A DNA stretch of 26,993 nucleotides from DATCJU01 sp036562635 (GTDB taxonomy: Bacteria; Actinomycetota; Actinomycetes; Mycobacteriales; Pseudonocardiaceae), in the NCBI GenBank assembly GCA_036562635.1, contig DATCJU010000136.1, positions 1 through 26,993 of the forward strand. Reading direction: 5' to 3'. Of this stretch, positions 18,647-25,313 are shown piece after piece. Every line of letters begins with the position of its first letter. The stretch's first letter is position 1. The translations under genes and the position numbers were made by a program. A model generated the notes under the pieces. It saw only the letters and a list, made by a program, of their open reading frames with translations, was not told the origin of the DNA and made no database searches.

Positions 18647-19099
18647 TCACCGGGGCAGCTGCTCGGCGAGCCAGCGTAGGGCCAGAGCGTAACCGGACAC
18701 ACCCAGGCCCACGATCACCCCGCTGGCCACCGCGGAGAGGTAGCTGCGGTGTCGGAAGTCCTCCCGCTTGTACACGTTGGAGATGTGCACCTCGACCAAC
18801 GGCGCGGTGAGCATGGCGCACGCATCCCGCACCGCGATCGAGTAGTGCGTCCACGCCCCGGCGTTGAGCACCACCGGCAGGCCGTGGTCGGCCGCCTCGT
18901 GCAACCAGCCGAGCATCTCGCCCTCGTGGTCGGTCTGGCGCACCTCAACCTGCAGGCCCAGCTCCTCCCCGGTACGACGGCACAACTCGACCAGGTCGGC
19001 GTAGGTGGTGCGGCCGTAGACGTCCGGTTCCCGTGTGCCGAGTCGGCCCAGGTTCGGCCCGTTGAGCACCAGCACCTTCCGGCTGTTCGACCCGGTCAC
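18647..19099 (-). CDS. aroQ: Type II 3-dehydroquinate dehydratase
   Basis: AroQ dehydrates 3-dehydroquinate to 3-dehydroshikimate, the third shikimate step. The product is 150 residues, the usual type II size, working as a dodecamer. Signatures are VLNGPNLGRLGTREPDVYG (active-site Arg and Tyr), DHEGEMLGWLHEA, NAGAWTHYSIAVRDA (substrate Asn and catalytic His), EVHISN and a lid-side REDFRHRSYLS. The frame is open upstream to 19429, but GTG at 19097-19099 overlaps the aroB stop (GTGA) and gives the family N-terminus. It is the last gene of the leftward aro run. Confidence 0.95.
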   Translation of the reverse strand: MTGSNSRKVLVLNGPNLGRLGTREPDVYGRTTYADLVELCRRTGEELGLQVEVRQTDHEGEMLGWLHEAADHGLPVVLNAGAWTHYSIAVRDACAMLTAPLVEVHISNVYKREDFRHRSYLSAVASGVIVGLGVSGYALALRWLAEQLPR

Positions 19100-20205
19100 A
19101 GCAGCACCGTCCCCTTCCTGCCCTGCTCCCCACCAACGATCGCCGAGTAGGCCGCGGCGAGCAGCGCCGGATCCGGTCCCTCCAGACGGCCCGGCCTGGC
19201 CAGCCCGTCGAGCACCACGAACCGCAGCACCCCCGAGCGGGTCTTCTTGTCCGAACGCATGGCGTCCAGCAGTTGCGGCAGCGCGTCCGCGTCGTAGCTG
19301 GTGGGCAGCCCCAACGCGGACAGCACGGAACGGTGCCGGTCGGCGGTGGCGTCGTCGAGCCGACCGGTCAGCCGGGCCAGCTCGGCCGCGAACATCATGC
19401 CGACGCTGACCGCGGCACCGTGGCGCCACCGGTAACGCTCCCGCCGTTCGATGGCGTGCCCCAGGGTGTGGCCGTAGTTGAGCACCTCGCGCAGGTGCGA
19501 CTCCCGCAGGTCGGCCGAGACCACGTCGGCCTTGACCTGGACGGCACGGCGCACCAGCTCGGCCAGCACCTGTCCGCTCGGGTCCACCGCGGCCTCCGGA
19601 TCGGCCTCGATCAGCTCCAGGATGCGCGGGTCGGCGATGAACCCCGCCTTGACCACTTCGGCCATCCCGGCCACCAGCTCGTTCCGCGGCAGGGACTCCA
19701 GGGTGGCCAGGTCCACCAGTACCGCGGTGGGTTCGTGGAAGACCCCGACCAGGTTCTTGCCCGCCTCGGTGTTGATACCGGTCTTGCCACCGACGGCGGC
19801 GTCCACCATGGCCAGCAGCGTGGTGGGCACGTGCACCACCCGGACCCCGCGCATCCAGGTGCCGGCGACGAAACCGGCCAGGTCGGTGACGGCACCGCCG
19901 CCCAGCGACACCACCACACCGGTGCGATCCATCCCGATACGCCCCAGCACGTCCCAGCAGAACCCGGCCACGGCCAGGCTCTTGCCGTCCTCGGCGTCGG
20001 GGATCTCGATGCGGTGTGCGTCCAGCCCGGCGGTGGCCAGCTCCTCACGCACGGCCTCGGCGGTGACGGTCAGCGTGGGCTGGTGCACGATCGCCACCGT
20101 GGGGGCACCGTGCAGCACCTCGACCAGTTCGCCGAGCAGGCCACGGCCGATGATCACCTCGTAGGGGCGCTCGGCGGCCACCCGGACGCGCACCGGCTCG
20201 GACAT
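19096..20205 (-). CDS. aroB: 3-dehydroquinate synthase
   Basis: AroB converts DAHP to 3-dehydroquinate with NAD and zinc or cobalt. The product is 369 residues. The NAD-binding glycine motif and following loop read VVSLGGGAVTDLAGFVAGTW, with VPTTLLAMVDAAVGGKTGIN after it. Metal and substrate residues lie in GMAEVVKAGFI, NYGHTLGHAIE and RWRHGAAVSVGM. ATG at 20203-20205 is preceded by AAGGAG four bases away. Upstream is the AlkZ-like gene (97-base gap); downstream aroQ overlaps by four bases. Confidence 0.96.
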   Translation of the reverse strand: MSEPVRVRVAAERPYEVIIGRGLLGELVEVLHGAPTVAIVHQPTLTVTAEAVREELATAGLDAHRIEIPDAEDGKSLAVAGFCWDVLGRIGMDRTGVVVSLGGGAVTDLAGFVAGTWMRGVRVVHVPTTLLAMVDAAVGGKTGINTEAGKNLVGVFHEPTAVLVDLATLESLPRNELVAGMAEVVKAGFIADPRILELIEADPEAAVDPSGQVLAELVRRAVQVKADVVSADLRESHLREVLNYGHTLGHAIERRERYRWRHGAAVSVGMMFAAELARLTGRLDDATADRHRSVLSALGLPTSYDADALPQLLDAMRSDKKTRSGVLRFVVLDGLARPGRLEGPDPALLAAAYSAIVGGEQGRKGTVLL

Positions 20206-20302
20206 CGGGCTCCTTCCCTCCTCGGACCGATCCGCACACCACCGCGGGGTGCACGGCACGGGTCCCATCCCACCAGATCATCTTCCCGGAGACGCCCGGC
20301 CT

Positions 20303-21445
20303 TCAGGACGCCGGGACCCGCACCCGTGTCTCCGTGGCACCACGGTCGGCTGCGAGCGCCGTCGCCTGTTCCTCCAGCTCGGCCTGCCGGAGGGTTGCCC
20401 CGGGCCGGAACGGCTGCGCCTCGAGCTCCAGCCGCCGTCCCACCACGCGCTGCCGCCAGGTCCCCACCACCTCGCCGTCCTGCAGCAGCACGCCGGGACT
20501 GCCCACCGAACGCCACACCTGTCGGGCCCAGGCCGGCTCTCCGACCAGCAGCCGGCGTTCCCCGTGCAGATAGGGGTCCCGGGGCGGCAGCAGTCGGAGC
20601 CCGGTTGTCGGTGGTGCGGTACGCAGTCGGTCCACGATCTCGGCGAGCGCCCACAGCGGCCGCCCGTCCACGTGGACCTCGACCAGGTCATCGGACAGTT
20701 GCCGCCACGCCCGGGCTGCCCAGACCGATCGGCCCACCGGCCGGGTCGTCACCCATCGGCCGAGGTGCTCCTCGGTCACCGGCCCCACCTGGCGCAGGAA
20801 CATGCGGGCCAGGTCGGCCCGACCGATGTCCCCCGCCGGCTCGGAAGCGGCGGCGGGCCGCCGGAACCGGAGTCGCCGGCCACCGTCCGGGAGCACCTCC
20901 AGGCCGGCCAGGAAGGCACCGAGCCGGAACAGTCCGTCGACGACGTGGTAACTGCCGCAGCGCGCGCACCAGGGGCGCGCCGGCTCGGGCACCCGTGGGC
21001 TGACCAAAGCGGACAGCTCGCCCTTGGTGCAGCCGTCCCCGGGGAACAGCTCCCGCATCAGGTCGGTGACCTGCCGGACCAGCTCCGGCCCGTCTAGTCC
21101 GGAAGCGGCCAACGCCTCTCCCGGACCACCCAACCAGTCGAGCAGCTCCTCGGTGTCGGTCGGGCACAGGGCACGGCGCAACCCGGGCAGGTCGGACCGC
21201 CGGTGTAGGTGCGGGGCGCCCCGTACCCCCAGCACGAACGCCAGGTCGGGGTGCTCGGCCGGCAGGTGGTCGTCGACGACCCGAGCCCGCAGCCCGGTTC
21301 GGGCCGACCCGGCCGGGGTGTCCTGGAGACCGATGCCCAGTACGTCGAGCGACCCGACCCGCCGAGCCGCGGTTCCGGGACTCAGCCCCTGGACGGCCGC
21401 CCGGTACGCGAGCACCTGCTGCCGGCTCAGGTCCGGAACGGCCAT
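20303..21445 (-). CDS. Winged-helix AlkZ-like (HTH_42 family) protein inserted between aroB and aroK
   Basis: The product is 380 residues and resembles the HTH_42 winged-helix family, which includes the DNA glycosylases AlkZ and YcaQ. The N-terminal block VLGIGLQDTPAGSARTGLRARV matches the family's GLQ-x-Q/D region. AlkZ uses a Gln-x-Gln or Gln-x-Asp pair for catalysis; here the residues are Gln41-Asp42-Thr43, so the first is kept and the second is Thr. Later segments (DLARMFLRQVGPVTEEHLGRW; LLPPRDPYLHGERRLL) look like the second and third winged-helix repeats. WCARCGSYHVVDG could be a small Cys-based insert. ATG at 21443-21445 has GGAGGA upstream. Whether it is a glycosylase or only a DNA-binding relative is open. 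In mycobacteria aroB and aroK are adjacent, so this is an insertion. Confidence 0.75.
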   Translation of the reverse strand: MAVPDLSRQQVLAYRAAVQGLSPGTAARRVGSLDVLGIGLQDTPAGSARTGLRARVVDDHLPAEHPDLAFVLGVRGAPHLHRRSDLPGLRRALCPTDTEELLDWLGGPGEALAASGLDGPELVRQVTDLMRELFPGDGCTKGELSALVSPRVPEPARPWCARCGSYHVVDGLFRLGAFLAGLEVLPDGGRRLRFRRPAAASEPAGDIGRADLARMFLRQVGPVTEEHLGRWVTTRPVGRSVWAARAWRQLSDDLVEVHVDGRPLWALAEIVDRLRTAPPTTGLRLLPPRDPYLHGERRLLVGEPAWARQVWRSVGSPGVLLQDGEVVGTWRQRVVGRRLELEAQPFRPGATLRQAELEEQATALAADRGATETRVRVPAS

Positions 21446-21510
21446 CGGTTCCTCCCTCGGCGCGCGGTCCTCCGCCCCGGGGGCTACCACGAGGCGCCGC
21501 GTTCTCCCGG

Positions 21511-22011
21511 CTACAGCGCGGCGAGCACCGCCTCGACCACCTCTTCGGGTGAGCGCCGGTCGGTGTCGACCTCGACGGTGGCGACCTCCCGGTACAGCGG
21601 GAGGCGGGCCTCCAGCAGCGCCCGGAACGTGGCCCGCGGGTTCACCCCCACCAGCAGCGGCCGCGCCGTGGACAGCCCGGTGCGACGTACCCCCTCGGCC
21701 AGGCCGACCCGGAGGAAGACGACGGTGTGCCCCTGTAGCCGTTGCCGGGTGCGGTCGGACAGCACGGCCCCGCCGCCGAGGGCGAGCACGCCCGTGTGTT
21801 CGGCGAGGGCGTCGGCCACCGCCTGCTCCTCCAGGGCCCGGAACACCGGCTCGCCGTCACCGGTGAAGATCTCCGAGACGGTCTTGCCGGCCCGTGCCTC
21901 CACGTCCGCGTCCGTGTCCCGGAAGTCCACCCCCAGTCGCGCGGCCAGTTCCCTGCCGACGGTGGTCTTGCCCGCGCCCGGCGGTCCGACCAACACGACC
22001 CGCGGGCTCAT
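21511..22011 (-). CDS. aroK: Shikimate kinase
   Basis: AroK phosphorylates shikimate at the 3-position using ATP. The product is 166 residues. The P-loop is GPPGAGKTTVG near the N-terminus. DFRDTDADVE holds the shikimate-binding Asp, GGGAV is the Walker B-like loop, and LSTARPLL is the lid region. ATG at 22009-22011 overlaps the aroC stop (ATGA), giving the usual N-terminus MSPRVVLVG. The frame is open further upstream, inside aroC, without start evidence. Translational coupling to aroC is likely. Confidence 0.95.
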   Translation of the reverse strand: MSPRVVLVGPPGAGKTTVGRELAARLGVDFRDTDADVEARAGKTVSEIFTGDGEPVFRALEEQAVADALAEHTGVLALGGGAVLSDRTRQRLQGHTVVFLRVGLAEGVRRTGLSTARPLLVGVNPRATFRALLEARLPLYREVATVEVDTDRRSPEEVVEAVLAAL

Positions 22012-23234
22012 CCGGCCGCTCCCGTACCGGCGGTGCCGGCGGTGGGCACCATGGCGCGTACCCGCTCCAGGTAGGCCTGCGCGTTGCGCCGGGTCTCGGC
22101 GAGGGAATCGCCGCCGAACTTCTCCAGCACCGCGTCGGCCAGCACCAGGGCCACCATGGCCTCCGCGACCACACCGGCGGCGGGCACCGCACACACGTCG
22201 GAACGCTGACTGATCGCCGTGGCCGGCTCACCGGTAGCCATGTCGACGGTGGACAGGGCCCGTGGCACCGTCGAGATCGGCTTCATGGCGATGCGCAGCC
22301 GTAGCGGCTCACCGTTGGTGATCCCACCCTCCAGGCCGCCGGCGCGGTTGGACCGACGGGTCACTCCAGTCACCCCGCCACCACCGGGCTCGATCTCGTC
22401 GTGGGCCTGGCTGCCGCGACGGCGAGCGGTGGTGAAACCGTCCCCCACCTCGACGCCCTTGATCGCCTGGATGCCCATCAGCGCACCGGCCAGCCGGGCG
22501 TCCAGCCGGCGGTCCCAGTGCACGTGGGAACCCAAGCCGGGGGGCAGGCCGTAGGCCAGCACCTCCACCACACCGCCCAGGGTGTCCCCGTCCTTACGGG
22601 CCGCGTCGATCTCGGCGACCATCGCGGCGGTGGCTTCGGGGTCGAACGCCCGCACCGGGCTGGCGTCGATGGCCTCCAGGTCACCCGGGCCGGGCAGGGT
22701 CTCGCTCGTCGTCGCGGCCCCACCGATGGCCACCACGTGGCTGAGCACCTCGACACCGAGCGCCTGACGCAGGAAGGCCCTGGCCACCGCGCCGAGTGCG
22801 GTGCGGGCAGCGGTCTCCCGGGCGCTGGCTCGCTCCAACACCGGCCGGGCGTCGTCGAAGCCGTACTTGAGCATGCCGGGCAGATCGGCGTGTCCGGGGC
22901 GCGGACGGGTCAACGGAGCATTGCGCCCCAGTCCCTCCAGTTCCGCCGGATCGACCGGATCGGCGGCCATCACCTTCTCCCACTTGGGCCACTCGGTGTT
23001 GCCGATCCGGACCGCAACCGGACCACCGAGGGTCCGTCCGTGCCGCACCCCGCCGAGGAAGGTCACCTCGTCGGCCTCGAACTTCATACGGGCACCCCGG
23101 CCGTGGCCGAGCCGACGACGAGCCAGTTGGACGGCGAGGTCGTCGGTGGTGACCTCCACGCCCGCAACCATTCCCTCCAGCACGGCGACCAGCGCCGGCC
23201 CATGGGACTCACCAGCGGTAATCCAGCGCAGCAC
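22008..23234 (-). CDS. aroC: Chorismate synthase
   Basis: AroC eliminates phosphate from EPSP to give chorismate, using reduced FMN. The product is 408 residues. The N-terminal signature LRWITAGESHGPALVAVLEG is followed by RRRLGHGRGARM. ASARETAARTALGAVARAFL lies mid-protein. The FMN and substrate segments are RRGSQAHDEI, SNRAGGLEGGITNGEPLRL and MKPISTVPRAL. The GTG start (23232-23234) has GGAGGA eight bases upstream. It heads the run aroC-aroK-(AlkZ-like)-aroB-aroQ and lies 48 bases after the prepilin peptidase. Confidence 0.97.
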   Translation of the reverse strand: MLRWITAGESHGPALVAVLEGMVAGVEVTTDDLAVQLARRRLGHGRGARMKFEADEVTFLGGVRHGRTLGGPVAVRIGNTEWPKWEKVMAADPVDPAELEGLGRNAPLTRPRPGHADLPGMLKYGFDDARPVLERASARETAARTALGAVARAFLRQALGVEVLSHVVAIGGAATTSETLPGPGDLEAIDASPVRAFDPEATAAMVAEIDAARKDGDTLGGVVEVLAYGLPPGLGSHVHWDRRLDARLAGALMGIQAIKGVEVGDGFTTARRRGSQAHDEIEPGGGGVTGVTRRSNRAGGLEGGITNGEPLRLRIAMKPISTVPRALSTVDMATGEPATAISQRSDVCAVPAAGVVAEAMVALVLADAVLEKFGGDSLAETRRNAQAYLERVRAMVPTAGTAGTGAAG

Positions 23235-23282
23235 GACTGTGATCCTCCCACGTGACCAAGGAGTGCCCCGCTACCGCCCCAC

Positions 23283-23972
23283 CTACGTCCCGAAGGCGGG
23301 GAAGACGACCAGCACCCAGGTGGCGACGAGCATCCCCGGCCCGTGGGGCACCGCGACCGGACCGGCTCGAACACCCACCGGTCCCCTGGGCGCCCGGAGG
23401 CCGATCCCCACCCGGCGGACGATCCCGAGCACGGCGGTGACCGCGGCCGCCAGTACCGCACCGACCAGTAACGACGCCCAGGACACCGCGGCGAGCACCG
23501 CGCCGAGCACCCCGGAGAGCTTGACGTCCCCGGCCCCCATGGCGCGAGGAGAGAACAGATGCGGTACCGCGTGCGCCGCACCGAACAACACGGCCCCGAC
23601 GGCTGCGCGCAGACCCACGTCGCCGTCGGCGCCGACCAGGGACACCGTGGCCACCAGCAGGGCGCACACGGGATAGCCGGGCAGGGTCAACGCGTCCGGG
23701 AGCCGCCGGCGAGCCAGGTCCACCCCGGCCAGCAGCACACCCCACCAGGCCAGTGCCAGCGGCACGGGAAGCCACCACACCGGCAACGCGCCACCACCGG
23801 CCCGACCCACCGCCACGGCCCACGACAGCGCCACCGCGATCTCGCACCACGGCGGGCGAAGCGCGACGCCACGCCGCAGTCGGCACAGCAGGTGCCGTCC
23901 CGCCGCCCCGGCACACCAGCCGGCGACCAACGCGAGCAGGACGAGCAGTACCGGCCACCACGTGCAGGACAT
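23283..23972 (-). CDS. A24-family prepilin peptidase, short form
   Basis: This integral membrane aspartyl protease would cleave type IV (Tad-like) prepilin leaders. The product is 229 residues from ATG at 23970-23972; an in-frame GTG two codons upstream is equally possible, and neither has a clear Shine-Dalgarno sequence. Both catalytic aspartates are present: Asp85 in VDLARRRLPDALTLPG and Asp149 in the family motif GAGDVKLSG. About six to seven hydrophobic segments are visible. It lacks the cytoplasmic methylase domain of PilD, as in other actinobacterial short forms. No prepilin, secretion ATPase or tad gene is in the window, so its substrate is elsewhere. Linkage to aroC is common in actinobacteria. 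Confidence 0.85.
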   Translation of the reverse strand: MSCTWWPVLLVLLALVAGWCAGAAGRHLLCRLRRGVALRPPWCEIAVALSWAVAVGRAGGGALPVWWLPVPLALAWWGVLLAGVDLARRRLPDALTLPGYPVCALLVATVSLVGADGDVGLRAAVGAVLFGAAHAVPHLFSPRAMGAGDVKLSGVLGAVLAAVSWASLLVGAVLAAAVTAVLGIVRRVGIGLRAPRGPVGVRAGPVAVPHGPGMLVATWVLVVFPAFGT

Positions 23973-24019
23973 GTGCACCAGCTTGGGCAGCCAGGCACGC
24001 TGTCACCAGCGCAGATCGC

Positions 24020-24066
24020 GTGAGGGTGGCCCCAGTGCGGATCATCCGGCCCGGAGCCACCTTCAC
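24020..24066 (-). terminator. Candidate terminator after the EIIB-EIIA pair
   Basis: Downstream of the leftward EIIA gene, GTGAAGGTGGC pairs with GCCACCCTCAC (11 bp with one mismatch) around a partly structured loop. It starts about 35 bases after the stop. It is less convincing than the perfect stems elsewhere in the window. Confidence 0.4.
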
Positions 24067-24101
24067 CGGCAGGGCGGACGGTGCGGGTATCGGCGTAACG
24101 G

Positions 24102-24557
24102 TCAGCGCAACCAGGTGAAGAGCGGCTCACCCGCCGCGACCGGCCCGGACTCCCGCAGGTCGGCCAACGCCTCGGCGGTCGCGTCCAGCGCGATCACCGG
24201 GCACACCGGTGACCGCCCCCCGGACTCCACCGCCGCGGGGTCCCAACTGATCACGGGCTGCCCGGCCCGGACCGTCTCGCCCTTGACCACGTGCAATGTG
24301 AATCCCTCACCCCGCAGCTTCACCGTGTCGATCCCCAGGTGCACCAGCACCGCGGCCCCCGACTCGGCCGCCACCACGAACGCGTGCGGATGCAGGGTCA
24401 CCACGGTGCCGTCGATCGGGGCGAGCACCTCCCCGGCCCGCCGCTCGGGATCCACGGCGAGACCGGGGCCGACCATGGCCTGGGCGAACACCGGGTCGGG
24501 GACCTCGGTCAACGGGATGACCCGACCACTGACCGGGCTGACCACCGACAGCGTCAC
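24102..24557 (-). CDS. crr: PTS sugar EIIA component, glucose/GlcNAc type
   Basis: EIIA takes phosphate from HPr on a histidine and passes it to EIIB. The product is 151 residues. The Crr-type fold is shown by VVSPVSGRVIPLTEVPDPVF, the HPHAFVV segment with supporting His58, and VLVHLGIDTVKL with phospho-accepting His73. The 15-residue spacing equals that of His75 and His90 in E. coli EIIA-Glc. The GTG start (24555-24557) overlaps the EIIB stop in GTGA. In Streptomyces the comparable Crr protein serves GlcNAc uptake. Regulatory roles of EIIA in carbon control are known in other bacteria and cannot be inferred here. Confidence 0.92.
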   Translation of the reverse strand: MTLSVVSPVSGRVIPLTEVPDPVFAQAMVGPGLAVDPERRAGEVLAPIDGTVVTLHPHAFVVAAESGAAVLVHLGIDTVKLRGEGFTLHVVKGETVRAGQPVISWDPAAVESGGRSPVCPVIALDATAEALADLRESGPVAAGEPLFTWLR

Positions 24558-24790
24558 AGCAGGTCCTCGATGTCACTGGCCAGGGTGTCCGCCTCCGGCC
24601 CCACGACGATCTGCACCACGTTGCCCTGCCGGACCACACCGTGCACGCCCAGGGCCTTGAGGGCGGCCTCGTCCACCACCGAACCGTCCTCCAGCTCGCA
24701 CCGCAACCGGGTGATACACGGCTCGATCTCGACCACGTTGTCCGCACCGCCGATCGCGGCCAGGATCGCCGCCGCCTTGTCGTCCGCCAC
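24554..24790 (-). CDS. nagF: PTS EIIB component, GlcNAc/glucose type
   Basis: EIIB carries phosphate on a cysteine and transfers it to the incoming sugar at EIIC. The product is 78 residues, a free-standing EIIB domain. The active Cys25 lies in EIEPCITRLRCELED, the GlcNAc/glucose superfamily signature. The C-terminus has VVRQGNVVQIVVGPEADTL. GTG at 24788-24790 is chosen because GAGGAGG lies five bases upstream; the frame is open 20 codons further without support. It is divergent from the EIIC gene, with a DasR-type operator between them. The symbol follows Streptomyces nagF by analogy; glucose specificity cannot be excluded. Confidence 0.85.
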   Translation of the reverse strand: MADDKAAAILAAIGGADNVVEIEPCITRLRCELEDGSVVDEAALKALGVHGVVRQGNVVQIVVGPEADTLASDIEDLL

Positions 24791-24898
24791 CTGGACCTCC
24801 TCGTTTCCCGCGAGCGCCCGGCTTGCCAGGGCCGCCGGTGGACCGATCAACCCTCGACCCCGTTGGTCACAGGTCGGCCAAGGTGGTCGCCCAAGTGG

Positions 24899-24927
24899 TT
24901 GACAGTGATCAGCACCGGGCGCATCCT
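24899..24927 (+). promoter_or_regulatory. Candidate rightward promoter of the EIIC-HPr operon
   Basis: A perfect -35 TTGACA (24899-24904) is followed after 17 bases by CATCCT (24922-24927), a weak -10. The predicted start is near 24934, just before the DasR-type operator. The leader to the EIIC gene would be about 380 bases and would include the proline-rich ORF. Confidence 0.4.
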
Positions 24928-24937
24928 CGCCGGGCGA

Positions 24938-24953
24938 AATGGTTTAGACCTGA
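24938..24953. promoter_or_regulatory. Candidate DasR operator (dre site)
   Basis: AATGGTTTAGACCTGA agrees with the DasR consensus ACTGGTCTAGACCACT at 11 of 16 positions, including the whole core TGGT-TAGACC apart from one base. DasR is the GntR-family repressor that controls GlcNAc uptake and PTS genes in actinomycetes. The site lies immediately downstream of the predicted EIIC transcription start and between divergent PTS genes, where repression of one or both is plausible. Confidence 0.6.
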
Positions 24954-25022
24954 CGGTACCAACGGGGGCCGGGCAGGTCGATGATCTCGGCAGAAGAAGC
25001 CGGGTGCGCTCAAGGAGGTGCC

Positions 25023-25211
25023 GTGGTCGAGCGGTCCCGTGTCCCGCTCCCCACGCCCGGCCGGACACCCCGACCGGGCTCGCCGTCCTGCGTGCCGTCA
25101 CCGGTCCCGCCACCGGCTGCGCCACCGGCTGCGCCACCGCCGGGCGTACCACCGGACGCGCCGCGCACCCCCGGTGCCACCACGAACCCCGCGTCCTGGG
25201 GTGAGCCGTGA
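25023..25211 (+). CDS. Possible proline-rich small protein in the EIIC leader
   Basis: From GTG at 25023 a 62-codon frame runs to TGA at 25209-25211. AAGGAGG lies four bases upstream, the best ribosome-binding site in the divergent region. The product would be 35% proline (22 of 62), with two PPP triplets in VPPPAAPPAAPPPGVPP. There is no signal peptide or recognisable domain. About 79% of its third codon positions are G or C, lower than in the neighbouring genes but not random. A 12-base unit (CACCGGCTGCGC) is repeated about 2.5 times at 25111-25140 and encodes part of the proline run. Consecutive prolines stall ribosomes unless EF-P helps, so it could act as a leader peptide. It may equally be non-coding. 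Confidence 0.35.
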   Translation: MVERSRVPLPTPGRTPRPGSPSCVPSPVPPPAAPPAAPPPGVPPDAPRTPGATTNPASWGEP

Positions 25212-25266
25212 ACGACCGACGTCCTGGTACCGGGGCGATCTCCACCAGGTGACCATGTAGTCGGAC

Positions 25267-25285
25267 CGGAGCACCCCGGGCTCCG
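25267..25285 (+). promoter_or_regulatory. Small hairpin before the EIIC ribosome-binding site
   Basis: CGGAGC (25267-25272) and GCTCCG (25280-25285) form a 6-bp stem with a seven-base loop in the EIIC leader, about 15 bases before the GGGAGG of the EIIC gene. It could shape translation initiation; no known family matches. Confidence 0.25.
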
Positions 25286-25313
25286 ATCCCCATCCCGCCC
25301 AGGGAGGTTCCCG

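Noticed and set aside
19273..21097. Long rightward frames over aroB and the AlkZ-like gene
   Set aside because: Same shadow pattern; both leftward genes have good ribosome-binding sites and family motifs.
25111..25140. 12-base tandem repeat as a CRISPR or satellite array
   Set aside because: Only about 2.5 units with no spacers; it fits codon-level repetition of Pro-Pro-Ala-Ala.
24981..25211. ATG at 24981 as the start of the proline-rich ORF (76 codons)
   Set aside because: Only a weak AGG precedes it, while GTG at 25023 has AAGGAGG four bases upstream.
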